A stretch of 64,000 nucleotides of DNA from Woeseiaceae bacterium (GCA_021773035.1 JAJFKU010000013.1:1-64000), one strand, 5' to 3'; shown: positions 25,515-34,608, numbered from the stretch's first letter. Notes: generated by a model from the sequence alone, not told the origin. Program-made: numbers and translations.

Positions 25515-26438
25515 TTGTGTACGGCTGGATACGTTCAATTTTCGGAAGATATTGTGGTTGTGATCTTTCACAGTGGACAGCGATATGAACAGTTCATCTG
25601 CAATCTCTTTGTTTGAACATCCCTTCCGGATTAGCTGGATGATCTCTCGTTCTCTGCGAGAAACGCCAAATCGCTCACACAGAGTCTCAAGGTCTTCTGT
25701 ATTCGATCCCGCGGTGAACGCGGGTCGTCCGTGTGCGTGACGAAGGAACGTGCCCAGAAACATCAGCGGCAGCGAATTGAGAACCACGTAAACAATGGCA
25801 GATAACAGGTTGAACAGGCGATTGCCAACCTCGTCGGTCAACATCAGAAACGACATGGCGATCACGCTGAGCCAAATAGCTGCAAACAGAGCGAGAAACC
25901 GCTTTGTCCAAGTACGCCGTCGGCCATTTCTTATGGTTGTAGCGCGGAACCAGGCACGAATGCACTCAAACAACACGAGGTACTGCACTAACTGGTCCAG
26001 CGCGATGTTGGCCAGCACAGTGAGTGGCATTGGGCTCCTGTCAAACGAGACCCATATTCCGGCAACGGAGGCAGCAATAACCAGCCCCCAAACAATGGCA
26101 AGCACGACCAGGTACCTGTTCGAAGGAGTGTCATTGACCAGTGACCGGAGCATCAGGACAAGGCTTCCACCGACGACCAGGAGAATGATATTCGCAATAA
26201 GTCGGTAGCCGGTATCGACTGCCGTGTAGGTACTCTCGGAAAATTCGCCTCTTAGATTTTCCCCGAAGTAATTGAAGAGAATGCCGGTAACCGCCGCCGC
26301 GTTGAGAGCGACAAGGAATGCGATCAGGTACTTGATGGACTCTAGCCTGTACAGACCCCAATAGCGTCTGGAAACAGCAATGCTGCTAACCCCAAGCGCT
26401 AACGCCAGGACCATCAGGAGGATCATCGTGTGGATCAT
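25482..26438 (-). CDS. Membrane-embedded LuxR-type transcriptional regulator
   Basis: 318 residues. Six to seven hydrophobic helices fill residues 1-235, with no recognised soluble sensor domain. The C-terminal 65 residues are a LuxR/GerE helix-turn-helix: FGVSRREREIIQLIRKGCSNKEIADELFISLSTVKDHNHNIFRKLNV. A DNA-binding domain joined directly to a multi-helix membrane sensor suggests one-component signalling from the envelope. The target is unknown; the S41 lipoprotein (convergent, overlapping) and the tricorn-like gene (divergent, 276 bp away) are the nearest candidates. Confidence 0.85.
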   Translation of the reverse strand: MIHTMILLMVLALALGVSSIAVSRRYWGLYRLESIKYLIAFLVALNAAAVTGILFNYFGENLRGEFSESTYTAVDTGYRLIANIILLVVGGSLVLMLRSLVNDTPSNRYLVVLAIVWGLVIAASVAGIWVSFDRSPMPLTVLANIALDQLVQYLVLFECIRAWFRATTIRNGRRRTWTKRFLALFAAIWLSVIAMSFLMLTDEVGNRLFNLLSAIVYVVLNSLPLMFLGTFLRHAHGRPAFTAGSNTEDLETLCERFGVSRREREIIQLIRKGCSNKEIADELFISLSTVKDHNHNIFRKLNVSSRTQLIARVGTTAT

Positions 26439-26562
26439 GCCGCGATAATAGGGGGATCGCCCTACTCAAGCAAAGGGAGATTCCGCGATCCGGTCTCGAC
26501 TTCGCGTCCCTACCGCTCCCGCTCCTGATTTCAGAATAGGCCAAAGACAGGTCGATATTCGC

Positions 26563-26581
26563 GATGAATCGACGTTTCGTC
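26563..26581 (+). repeat. 19-bp direct repeat, copy 1, upstream of the tricorn-like gene
   Basis: GATGAATCGACGTTTCGTC here recurs at 26653-26671 with one mismatch, 90 bp away in the same orientation, in the divergent gap between the LuxR and tricorn-like genes. Paired direct repeats in such a gap suggest binding sites for a regulator, possibly the adjacent LuxR protein. Confidence 0.5.
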
Positions 26582-26652
26582 GTCCGCCCGAAACGCAACC
26601 ACCGTAGCCTGACAATCGGACTGGTATATACAGGAATAGGTTATTACCCTAA

Positions 26653-26671
26653 GATGAATCGACGTTTTGTC
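26653..26671 (+). repeat. 19-bp direct repeat, copy 2, upstream of the tricorn-like gene
   Basis: GATGAATCGACGTTTTGTC, 18 of 19 identical to the copy at 26563. It ends 43 bp before the tricorn-like ATG. Between the two copies lies CTGGTATATACAG (26621-26633), an almost symmetric sequence like the TGTATATACA site at 55295. Confidence 0.5.
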
Positions 26672-26714
26672 ACGAGATAAGCGTGGCCGTTCGGTATGAC
26701 ATGAGGGGAGTAAA

Positions 26715-28526
26715 ATGAGAGTTCTTCACTTGATCTGGCTGGCATCCCTGTTTTGTCTGCCACCTGCTTCTTCTGAGGCGAAAAGCGGAGTACCTGACCA
26801 GGGAGATGACCATCAGAACTGGTATCAACATGCCGCAATATCGCCGGATTCCCGGAGCATTGCCTTTACCTACAAAGGCGATATTCACATTGTGCCGGTT
26901 GAAGGGGGGCGGGCGGATAATCTGACCTCGAGCAAGGCCTGGGATGGGCACCCGGTATGGTCGCGCGACGGTCGAAAGTTATCCTACGCAAGCGCATCGA
27001 ACGGAAATCTTGATGTCTTCGTACTTGGAGTTGATAGTGGGAGGGCGAGCCAGCTTACCTTTCATCCCGCGGACGATATTCCCGTCGACTTCTTAGCGGA
27101 CGATTTCGCTGCTGTTTTCTACTCAGAGAGGGTTGATGCTGCAGGCAGCCTGCACTATCCGAACGGTGGGGGCCACTTCGCTGAGCTATACAGCGTCGAC
27201 ATTCGTGGCGGCACACCACGCTTGATGCTTACGCAGCCTGTTGCGAATGCACGCATAGGAGGTTCGACTGGCGATATTCTGTTTGAAGACAAAAAAAGCA
27301 CGGAGAGTCGGAATCGCAAGCGAGAGAAATCCAGTTCCACGAGCGACATATGGATCTACGATCAAAAAAGTAACTCGAGTCGCCAATTAAGCAAATCCAG
27401 CAGTTCGGAACGCCACCCGGTTTGGCTCGATTCCAATGAGTACTATTTTCTGTCCGATGAAAGCGGAGCGATGAATGTCTGGCAGGGGCAGTTGGGTTCA
27501 ACAGGAAAACGACAGGTAACCGGGCATTCCGGTTACACGCTGCGATCCCTGAGTGTCGCTCGGGATCGTACTCTCGTGTACACACACGACGGAAACGTAT
27601 ACAGAAAGTTCCTCGGCCACGATCCGGAGCTCGTGATAATCGAGCACCTGTCCAGTACTGAAGCTGACGAACCGGTGGTTCTCGGCGTTGATTCCCACAT
27701 ATCCGAATTCTCGGTTTCTCCGTTGGAAAACGAAGTGGCGCTTGTGGCACATGGCGAAATTCTGGTTACGAACCTGGACACAGGAAAGTCCCGGTTTGTA
27801 ACCGGTACTCCGGAGCTTGAGCGGTCTGTATCGTTTTCGCCGAATGGCCGGCGCCTGCTGTACTCGGCGGAACGTGGCGAAACCTGGGGAATATTCGAGT
27901 CCTATATAGAAGGTGTCGATGCGGAATCATTCCTGACGGCCGCTGATATCGGCGAACGAGAGATATTGTCCGGCGAGCGGGATTATCTGTATCCGAAATA
28001 CTCACCGGATAGCGTCGCGATTGCTTACTGGACGGATGAGGAAGACCTCGAAGTACTCAATACCCGAACGAATAGACGAAACGTCGTTGTTTCAGGTGAT
28101 CTCAATTACAGCTACGTCGAAGGGGACATGCGTTTCGACTGGTCGAATGACGGCTACTGGCTGGTGTTCGATTTCAGTCCACGAGGTCGTATCGGTCTGA
28201 CGAATATAGGTATTGCACCTGCCGATGGCTCCCATGAAGCCATAGACGTAACGCAGTCCGGCTATGTGAACGCAGAACCGAAGTGGCACGGGTCGTCGGG
28301 TACGATATTCTGGCGCAGCAATCGCGAAGGAAAGCGGCCGCACGCGGGGTGGGAGGGGAGTGCAAGCGACTTTGACGTGTTCATGTACAAGCCGGAGCTG
28401 GAAGTACTCGACCCCGAGTCCGACAGCGTTCGGAAAGCCGGCAACGTTACGCACATCGTCAGGATCCAGTGGAGCCAGGCCGAATGTCAGTCGTGTAACG
28501 CCGCTTGGGTCAGATGTCCTGAGTGA
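26715..28526 (+). CDS. Tricorn-like protease, N-terminal part (beta-propellers), ended by a frameshift
   Basis: The frame starts at an ATG after GAGGGGAG and has a signal peptide (VLHLIWLASLFCLPPASS). About 590 residues of WD40-like (PD40) propeller repeats follow, for example AISPDSRSIAFTYKGDIHIVP, HPVWSRDGRKLSYAS and FSPNGRRLLYSAE. This is the substrate-gating part of tricorn-type proteases. At about 28465-28490 the homology passes from this frame into the +1 frame, which carries the rest of the protein. This frame then reads a short unrelated tail to a stop at 28524. The gene is therefore broken, or the sequence has a one-base error. Confidence 0.8.
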   Translation: MRVLHLIWLASLFCLPPASSEAKSGVPDQGDDHQNWYQHAAISPDSRSIAFTYKGDIHIVPVEGGRADNLTSSKAWDGHPVWSRDGRKLSYASASNGNLDVFVLGVDSGRASQLTFHPADDIPVDFLADDFAAVFYSERVDAAGSLHYPNGGGHFAELYSVDIRGGTPRLMLTQPVANARIGGSTGDILFEDKKSTESRNRKREKSSSTSDIWIYDQKSNSSRQLSKSSSSERHPVWLDSNEYYFLSDESGAMNVWQGQLGSTGKRQVTGHSGYTLRSLSVARDRTLVYTHDGNVYRKFLGHDPELVIIEHLSSTEADEPVVLGVDSHISEFSVSPLENEVALVAHGEILVTNLDTGKSRFVTGTPELERSVSFSPNGRRLLYSAERGETWGIFESYIEGVDAESFLTAADIGEREILSGERDYLYPKYSPDSVAIAYWTDEEDLEVLNTRTNRRNVVVSGDLNYSYVEGDMRFDWSNDGYWLVFDFSPRGRIGLTNIGIAPADGSHEAIDVTQSGYVNAEPKWHGSSGTIFWRSNREGKRPHAGWEGSASDFDVFMYKPELEVLDPESDSVRKAGNVTHIVRIQWSQAECQSCNAAWVRCPE

Positions 28527-29940
28527 GGGTTTTGTCGTATCTCCCGATGCGGAATTCGTCTATTTTCTGACACGATCTTTGGGCAACCGTATCGAGCTCT
28601 GGCGTTTGGGTATGGCTGATCGGTCGACGCGGCGGCTGACGACAATCGACGCGAGTAACGTGAAGCTGGACATCGCATCCGACGGATCAAGGATAGTGCT
28701 TCTGATTGATGGAGCGTTGGCATACGTTGATCTGGATAACGCGGAAGAGCTGGAAGCGAACCTTGTTCGTGTTGCCGTCGACCAGAATCTGGAGGTCTCG
28801 CCCCACGATCGGCGACTGGCGGTGTTCGACCACCTGGTGAATCTCGTCCGGCGCCGATTCTACAAGCCAGGCATGCTGGACGCAGATTGGGAGGCGGGAG
28901 TACATCATTATCGCAACAAGTTGAGCAATATCGCGCATGATCGGGACCTTGCAACAATATGGTCAGAGTTAATTGGCGAACTGAATGTATCGCATGCCTC
29001 TACTGCGTTGCTGCAGGACACCGAAAAGAATGGCGCTGAGCTGGCGGCGCTTGGTTTGTTTATCGATACTTCTTATGACGGAGCTGGCTTAGAGATCGAG
29101 GAAGTTCTGCCCGGCGGACCGCTCGATGGGTTGCTGGAAGAGCGTGGTGCGGGAACAGTCCTTACTGCAGTTGACGGAGAGCCGGTTACCCGCAATACGA
29201 ATTTCTATAGTTTACTGCATGACCGTTACGGCTCCAGAATTGACCTTACGTTCCGCGGTTCGGACAATTCGACATTCTCCTTCGAAGTTGACCCGATAAC
29301 ATTGGAGGAGCAGCGTCGCCTTCTGTATGACCGATGGACGGACAGGCTGCGCGTGCGGGTCGAAGAATTGTCGGCTGGCAGGATAGGATACTCTCATCTC
29401 CCGCGTATGAACGATGACAGCTTTCGCCATATGTATGATGACGTATTCGGTCGGTACAATGACCGTGACGCACTGGTCATCGATACCCGGTTCAATACGG
29501 GCGGCAGTATCACGGAAGATCTAACCAAGGTGTTTTCTGGCAGCCCGCTATTCTGGGGCTTCTCTCGACAGCCGCGCTCACTTACTTATCCTTATACACG
29601 CTGGACGAAACCGATCATAGTGCTTGTCAACGCAAGCAACTATTCCGACGCGTACCTGATGCCAATGGCGTTTCAATCCCTGGGTCTGGCGACGGTAGTC
29701 GGCGATTCGGTTCCGGGAACCGGTGTCGGAGCCTATTGGGAGGAGGTTATTGGCGCAAATATCGAGGTGATGATTCCGCAGTTCGGCATGCAGGACAACA
29801 GTGGACGCGACCTCGAGGGACTGGAGTTCACGCCGGATATCAGGGTTTTGAACTCGCCACAGGACGTTTCGGCCGGGCATGATGAACAGCTCGAGTATGC
29901 GGTCCGGCTGCTACTCCAGAAGCTGCGATCGCGGAACTGA
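28360..29940 (+). CDS. Tricorn-like protease, C-terminal part (PDZ and S41 protease domain), in shifted frame
   Basis: True homology begins at about 28480 (NVSRVTPLGSDVLSEGFVVSPD); the first 40 residues of the frame are out-of-frame noise. The sequence contains the last propeller, the C1 helical domain (FDHLVNLVRRRFYKPGMLDADW), a PDZ domain (GLFIDTSYDGAGLEIEEVLPGGP) and the protease core: ALVIDTRFNTGG, then NASNYSDAYLMP, where the Ser-Asp pair matches the tricorn nucleophile region. Tricorn enzymes cut peptides from protein breakdown. No ribosome binding site supports independent translation, so this half is probably silent unless the frame is restored. Confidence 0.75.
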   Translation: MQATLTCSCTSRSWKYSTPSPTAFGKPATLRTSSGSSGARPNVSRVTPLGSDVLSEGFVVSPDAEFVYFLTRSLGNRIELWRLGMADRSTRRLTTIDASNVKLDIASDGSRIVLLIDGALAYVDLDNAEELEANLVRVAVDQNLEVSPHDRRLAVFDHLVNLVRRRFYKPGMLDADWEAGVHHYRNKLSNIAHDRDLATIWSELIGELNVSHASTALLQDTEKNGAELAALGLFIDTSYDGAGLEIEEVLPGGPLDGLLEERGAGTVLTAVDGEPVTRNTNFYSLLHDRYGSRIDLTFRGSDNSTFSFEVDPITLEEQRRLLYDRWTDRLRVRVEELSAGRIGYSHLPRMNDDSFRHMYDDVFGRYNDRDALVIDTRFNTGGSITEDLTKVFSGSPLFWGFSRQPRSLTYPYTRWTKPIIVLVNASNYSDAYLMPMAFQSLGLATVVGDSVPGTGVGAYWEEVIGANIEVMIPQFGMQDNSGRDLEGLEFTPDIRVLNSPQDVSAGHDEQLEYAVRLLLQKLRSRN

Positions 29941-30070
29941 TCTCGACGGGCCCTGCGCGAAGCCGGACATCGCAGATCGGGTATTTCGGGCTAAGCGATA
30001 CCACTCCGCGCACCCCGCGGCCCACGGCTAACCATCATGCGGTGTAGGATGAGTGTCGAGGAGTGGCCGC

Positions 30071-30101
30071 TTCGGTGCCCGATTTGGGTGGCTCATCACT
30101 C
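30071..30101 (+). promoter_or_regulatory. ECF system 1 promoter-like repeat upstream of its own sigma gene
   Basis: TTCGGTGCCCGATT, six variable bases, then GCTCATCACTC. The same 14 + 6 + 11 arrangement occurs at 31773-31803 before the receptor gene, with all 25 flanking bases identical. Two conserved blocks with a free spacer, before the sigma and the receptor genes of one cassette, are what an autoregulated ECF promoter should look like. Confidence 0.7.
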
Positions 30102-30122
30102 TATATAGGTAGAGGCCTCAAT

Positions 30123-30662
30123 TTGACGGACGACACAAACGAAACGAAACGGCTAATGGGCCGGGTGGTGCAGCGAAAACGTGCCCAGATCGAACAGTAC
30201 CTGGCGAATCGGGTCGCGAATCCCGAGGATGCGCGGGAACTGGCGCAGGAGGCATTCTTGCGTCTGTTGCGCCTGGAGGAGACTGAATTTATTCAGCAGC
30301 CGGAGGCGTATCTGTTTCGCATCGCGGTGAACCTGGCTTACGAGCATGGGCTGCGGCAAAAAAAATCGCCGATCGACGCCTACGCCGTGGTCGAGGAAGA
30401 CCACGAGGCATTGGCGACTGCGAACACGACCGAGGAACTTGCGATCCTGCGGGAACGAATCGCGCAGGTGGAAACCGGGTTGAGCACGATGGCGCCGAAT
30501 GTTCAGGCCGCCCTGGTCTACCAGCGGCGTGACGGCATGAGCTACGCAGAGATCGCGGAGCGGCTCGGCGTGTCAACGAGTATGGTAAAGAAGTACCTGC
30601 ATGCAGCACTGATCCGATGCCGGGAGTGCTCACGAGACTGGAACGATGACGACGCGCGATAA
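30123..30662 (+). CDS. FecI-type ECF RNA polymerase sigma factor (system 1)
   Basis: About 179 residues from a TTG at 30123. Region 2 is seen in EDARELAQEAFLRLLRLEE and EAYLFRIAVNLAYEH, and region 4 in GMSYAEIAERLGVSTSMVKKYLHAALIRCRE, both typical of FecI-like extracytoplasmic-function sigma factors. An upstream GTG at 30063 gives 199 residues, but then the start would lie before the promoter-like repeat at 30071-30101; I therefore prefer a start after it (TTG 30123, or ATG 30156). It overlaps the FecR gene by 17 bp and works with it and the receptor at 31851. Confidence 0.88.
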   Translation: MTDDTNETKRLMGRVVQRKRAQIEQYLANRVANPEDARELAQEAFLRLLRLEETEFIQQPEAYLFRIAVNLAYEHGLRQKKSPIDAYAVVEEDHEALATANTTEELAILRERIAQVETGLSTMAPNVQAALVYQRRDGMSYAEIAERLGVSTSMVKKYLHAALIRCRECSRDWNDDDAR

Positions 30663-31719
30663 TTCAGAACAGGCCATGCACGAAGCCGCGAACTGGGTAC
30701 TCGAGTTGCAGGGCGGGGAATTGTCCGTGGCCGAGCGAAAACGCTTCGCTTGCTGGTTGCGCGAGTCGCCGGCCAATGTCCGGGAGTATCTGGAGCTGGC
30801 CGGTCTCTGGAAGGAGCTGGAAGTCTATGACGTCGACCATCGCATCGACGTTGATGCACTGCTCGGCGAAAGCAACGTCGTGCCATTGGCATCCTCGCAA
30901 AGTACGGTCAGGAAACTATCTCCCCCGATGAATCGCCGTCGCTGGACTTACTGGGCGGCGGCCGGTATTGCTGCATTGGCCGTTGCGGCCGGCGGTTTGT
31001 TTGTATCACGCGTCGGGAGTACGCCGGACGACAACCTGTTCGCAACACGAGTTGGTGAACAACGCTCGGTCGCATTGGAAGATGGCTCGGTAGTACATCT
31101 GAACACCGCCAGTGCCGCGATAATCGTAGTGACCGAGACACAACGCTATGTTGAATTGCGTTCCGGTGAGGCCTATTTCACCGTTGCTAAAGATCCGGAC
31201 CGACCCTTTGTTGTGCGCGCCGGCGATACCGAAGTGCGTGCTCTGGGCACGCAGTTTAACGTGCGCCGGCAGGCATCGCTTGCGACGGTGACGGTGGTGG
31301 AGGGCCGCGTAGCGGTCAGCCAAACGGGAAGCGCGGCTCTGGCACCGAGTAAGAAGACCGGGGCGGAGGGTCCAACCCTGGAGCTAAGCGCAGGTCAGCA
31401 AGTCAGCGTCGGCAGCGCAGTAGGCAGCGCCCGTACGGAGGACGTTAAAGCCGAAAAAGTTGTGGCGTGGACTGAACGGCGCCTGGTATTCGAGGGCGAG
31501 ACCCTGGCCGATATTGTGGCCGAGTTCAATCGCTACAACTTCAATCGGTTGGAGGTGAATGATCCCGCTATCGCCTCGATTCGTTTGAGCGCAGTTTTTG
31601 GCTCGAACGACCCGGAGTCGCTGCTCGAATATCTGAGCACCATGGATGTAGTCGATATCGAAAGGCGGGCTGACGGTACGCGAGTTATTCGTGCGGCGCG
31701 TGTGCCCCAGGAGCGTTGA
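30646..31719 (+). CDS. FecR-type anti-sigma / sigma regulator (system 1)
   Basis: 357 residues. The cytoplasmic N-domain (DUF4880-like) reads EAANWVLELQGGELSVAERKRFACWL. One membrane helix (residues about 105-123, WAAAGIAALAVAAGGLFV) follows, and then the periplasmic FecR domain (VGEQRSVALEDGSVVHLNTAS, RSGEAYFTVAKDPDRPFVVRAGDTEVRALGTQFNV). The C-terminal STN-like part (FNRYNFNRLEVND) contacts the receptor's signalling domain in known systems. It relays ligand binding at the outer membrane to the sigma factor. Confidence 0.92.
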   Translation: MTTRDNSEQAMHEAANWVLELQGGELSVAERKRFACWLRESPANVREYLELAGLWKELEVYDVDHRIDVDALLGESNVVPLASSQSTVRKLSPPMNRRRWTYWAAAGIAALAVAAGGLFVSRVGSTPDDNLFATRVGEQRSVALEDGSVVHLNTASAAIIVVTETQRYVELRSGEAYFTVAKDPDRPFVVRAGDTEVRALGTQFNVRRQASLATVTVVEGRVAVSQTGSAALAPSKKTGAEGPTLELSAGQQVSVGSAVGSARTEDVKAEKVVAWTERRLVFEGETLADIVAEFNRYNFNRLEVNDPAIASIRLSAVFGSNDPESLLEYLSTMDVVDIERRADGTRVIRAARVPQER

Positions 31720-31772
31720 GTTTTACGAAAAGGCTGGCTGAATCTCGCACGATGATCATTTTATTTTTCCGG

Positions 31773-31803
31773 TTCGGTGCCCGATTAACTTAGCTCATCA
31801 CTC
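31773..31803 (+). promoter_or_regulatory. ECF system 1 promoter-like repeat upstream of the receptor
   Basis: Second copy of TTCGGTGCCCGATT-N6-GCTCATCACTC, 47 bp before the receptor ATG; compare 30071-30101. Only the six central bases differ (AACTTA against TGGGTG). Confidence 0.7.
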
Positions 31804-31850
31804 GTTAGTAGTAGAGACGGCCATTTGGTCGTCGCTTACGGGGGAACACC

Positions 31851-34370
31851 ATGATCCGCAGAGTTACTTTTCACTTGTCCGCACTCATCGCGTTGGGCTT
31901 TTTTTCCATCGTCTCGGCCGCTGACGAGACGACGTCTGAAGATATCGCACCGCAGCCGCTAAACGCTGCGCTACGGGAATTCGCCGATCAATCCGGGCTG
32001 CAGGTTGTATATCGAACTGAGCTTGCAACCGGTATTGAAACCAGGGGTACTGATTCACCGGAGTCCGACGACGAAGCGCTCGATCAACTGCTTGCCAGCA
32101 CCGGTCTTGAGTTTCGCTTTGTCAACGACCGTACCGTTGCGATTCAAACCTCTGTAGAGGAGGCCGACTATTCGAATTCGGGAAAACACCGGCCGGCGTC
32201 GACTCGACTGCTGATGGCACAGAATCGAACGTCGGCGCCGCAGAGTCAGAGAAACCAGTCGCAGATGACGGACGACAGCGATGATCGGGTGACTGACGAA
32301 ATCGTTGTTGTTGGATCGAAACGTAAATTTGCACCGACCGACTCAAGTGCCGCGACGAAGATGGCACTGGATGTTCTGGAAACGCCGCAGTCGCTTACCG
32401 TTGTTTCGTCGGAACTGCTCGGGATCATCGGCGCAAACAACTTCAACGAGGCGGCTGCAATCGCACCCGGAGTGATGAATGAAGAAAACAGCATTGCGTT
32501 GTTCATTGATACGGTCGCAAGAGGGTTTCTCGTCGATTGGTGGAACGGAAACAAGATCGAGGGAATGCCGTTTCAGAACGGCGGAGGGCCGGTTGACTTT
32601 GGAGTTGTCGAAAGAATGGACATAGTCCGTGGTCCGGCATCGATCATATACGGGCAGTCTGACTATGGGGCGACGTTGAATATCAACCTGAAAAAGCCCG
32701 AGGTGGATCGCGCCTTTTCCGGTGAAATAGGCGGCAGTACTGACGGGAGCCGTCGTGTTCTTGCAGATGTAACAGGCGCGCTCAATGAGAGTGATAGCCT
32801 GCTTGGTCGGCTGATTGTTATCGACGATCAGGTCAGGACGAGCCAGGATTACAGTTTTTCAGACACTTCGACGGTCGCGCCCGGAATTACGTGGCACATA
32901 TCGGATGAAACGAGTGTGGAGCTCAGTTCATTTCATTCCAGGCGCGACATGAGGCGTCACTATGGGTTCGTCGCGGGACAGGATGCGCTGGGGAACATAT
33001 TCCTGCCGGATGTCTCGGACAGAGCGTTCGTGGGCGCAAACTGGGGAGTCAGTGCCGCAAGCATGGACTTTGTCGTTGCAGAGTTGACGCACCACTTCAG
33101 CGATGACTGGTCGATTGTTGCGAAGGCATCAGATCACCATTCTCAGCTTACGTGGAGAGAACCATTTGCGATTGCCCTTGCAGACGAAAACGGCGATGCA
33201 CCGTTTCTCGATTTTTGGTCCAACCAGGATTCTTATGACACCGCGGCAGATCTCACACTGCTCGGCGATTTCGATTGGTTGGGCGGGTCGCATTCATTGA
33301 TGCTAAGTGGGACATTCCGCACAAACGAATCAAATTACTTCTCAGCATGTTGCGGGGACCTCGGTGTAATCAATATATACGATCCTGACCCGACAGGGTA
33401 TGACACGACATACACGAATCTACCCGATGACCCCGAGGATCAGTGGCAGGATTATACGGGAACGTTTTCGTACGACGAGGCCGTCAATGCGGACGAATGG
33501 TCCGTATCAGCATTGTTGTTGCTGCGCCCGACGGATCGCATTACGGTAATGACCGGCATTGGGGTGGTTGATTTCGAAAAAACCAATACGTTCTTCACCG
33601 ATACGAGTGTTTCGCACCAGACGCCGGCCTCGTACAAAAACGATCACACTACCTTCAGAGCCGGACTCGTATACGGGGTCAGGGAAAATACGAATGTATA
33701 CCTGAGCTATTCTGATGGCGTCAGTTTCAAGCCGGCGCAGACGTTCAGCGGCGCCTCGTTGGAACCGGAGACTGGTGAACAATGGGAGGTCGGGGCGAAG
33801 CTGAGAGTGCTGGACGACAACCTGACCATATCCGCTGCGGCTTTCCGGATCGACCGGATGAACGTGGCGACAAATGATCCGGATTTTCCGAACCAGCCGT
33901 TTTCCGTACCGATCGACGGGCAACGTCACGAGGGCTTCGAAATTGAGATGATCGGAGAGCCGATTCCCGGCTGGAATATCATTGCGTCCTACAGCAACGT
34001 CGACGTGGAGATTACCGAGGCGCCGGACCCGGGAATGGTTGGGCAGCAAACAGCGAATACGCCGCGAGATATGGTAAAGCTGTATACGACCTACGAATTT
34101 CTGGACGGTCGCGCGGGCGGATTTAGCGTTGGTGGTGGCGTGTTCTACGTTTCGGATCGGGAGGCAGACAATTTCGGAAGCCTGACATTGCCGAGCTATA
34201 CCCGTATAGATCTGAGGCTTGCGTATGAGGGATTCGAGAATATCGGACTGGCCCTGAATGCGATCAACATCACCGATGAGAAGATAGTTTCGTCGACGAC
34301 GGGCTTTCTTGACGGACTGGACTATCAGTACTTGCCTTCGATTAACTTTCGCGTGACGTTTGACTATTGA
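31851..34370 (+). CDS. TonB-dependent siderophore-type receptor with STN signalling domain (system 1)
   Basis: 839 residues. A signal peptide (LSALIALGFFSIVSAADE) is followed by an STN domain (residues about 35-105: IAPQPLNAALREFADQSGLQVVYR, then ASTGLEFRFVNDRTVAIQ). A low-complexity linker leads to the TonB box DEIVVVGSKRK, then plug (ETPQSLTVVSSELL, MDIVRGPASIIYGQSDYGATLNI) and barrel, ending in FRVTFDY. The STN domain marks it as a transducer that signals through the FecR and sigma proteins encoded just upstream. Wording is that of siderophore receptors, but marine relatives also carry other chelates and peptides. Confidence 0.93.
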   Translation: MIRRVTFHLSALIALGFFSIVSAADETTSEDIAPQPLNAALREFADQSGLQVVYRTELATGIETRGTDSPESDDEALDQLLASTGLEFRFVNDRTVAIQTSVEEADYSNSGKHRPASTRLLMAQNRTSAPQSQRNQSQMTDDSDDRVTDEIVVVGSKRKFAPTDSSAATKMALDVLETPQSLTVVSSELLGIIGANNFNEAAAIAPGVMNEENSIALFIDTVARGFLVDWWNGNKIEGMPFQNGGGPVDFGVVERMDIVRGPASIIYGQSDYGATLNINLKKPEVDRAFSGEIGGSTDGSRRVLADVTGALNESDSLLGRLIVIDDQVRTSQDYSFSDTSTVAPGITWHISDETSVELSSFHSRRDMRRHYGFVAGQDALGNIFLPDVSDRAFVGANWGVSAASMDFVVAELTHHFSDDWSIVAKASDHHSQLTWREPFAIALADENGDAPFLDFWSNQDSYDTAADLTLLGDFDWLGGSHSLMLSGTFRTNESNYFSACCGDLGVINIYDPDPTGYDTTYTNLPDDPEDQWQDYTGTFSYDEAVNADEWSVSALLLLRPTDRITVMTGIGVVDFEKTNTFFTDTSVSHQTPASYKNDHTTFRAGLVYGVRENTNVYLSYSDGVSFKPAQTFSGASLEPETGEQWEVGAKLRVLDDNLTISAAAFRIDRMNVATNDPDFPNQPFSVPIDGQRHEGFEIEMIGEPIPGWNIIASYSNVDVEITEAPDPGMVGQQTANTPRDMVKLYTTYEFLDGRAGGFSVGGGVFYVSDREADNFGSLTLPSYTRIDLRLAYEGFENIGLALNAINITDEKIVSSTTGFLDGLDYQYLPSINFRVTFDY

Positions 34371-34469
34371 GTGGGCTAACAAACCGACGCTTGTAAAACA
34401 CCCTGTCGATGTATTCCCAAATAGTGCCTTAGATTCCAACGATGCAAGCCCATAGCGCAGTGAATACAA

Positions 34470-34590
34470 GGGGTGGAAAGCTACCGCTGAATCGTCATGT
34501 TGTGTATTGGGTGGAACGGAGGTGAGTTCTTCGGTGCTTATGTCGCAGTCAGAGAGATTACTTGAGGTTTTCACTGCACTACGGTCGCGT
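34470..34590 (+). repeat. About 120-bp partial duplication of the ECF system 2 sigma gene 5' region
   Basis: This segment matches 47453-47572 at roughly 80 percent identity with one single-base gap: promoter, leader and the first sixteen or so sigma codons (MSQSERLLEVFT, then LR). Here it is fused in frame to the sulfatase gene, so the sulfatase has acquired the sigma gene's promoter. Confidence 0.8.
34472..34498 (+). promoter_or_regulatory. ECF system 2 promoter upstream of the sulfatase
   Basis: GGTGGAAA, 13 bases, CGTCAT. The same elements with 12- and 13-base spacers precede the system 2 sigma gene (47455-47480) and receptor (49225-49251). The layout fits an ECF -35/-10 pair. Confidence 0.7.
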
Positions 34591-34608
34591 GTGGGGAAGG
34601 TTGAGCCT

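Noticed and set aside
30063-30122. 20-residue N-terminal extension of the system 1 sigma factor from GTG
   Set aside because: It would be encoded by the promoter-like repeat shared with the receptor gene, and the residues are not sigma-like.
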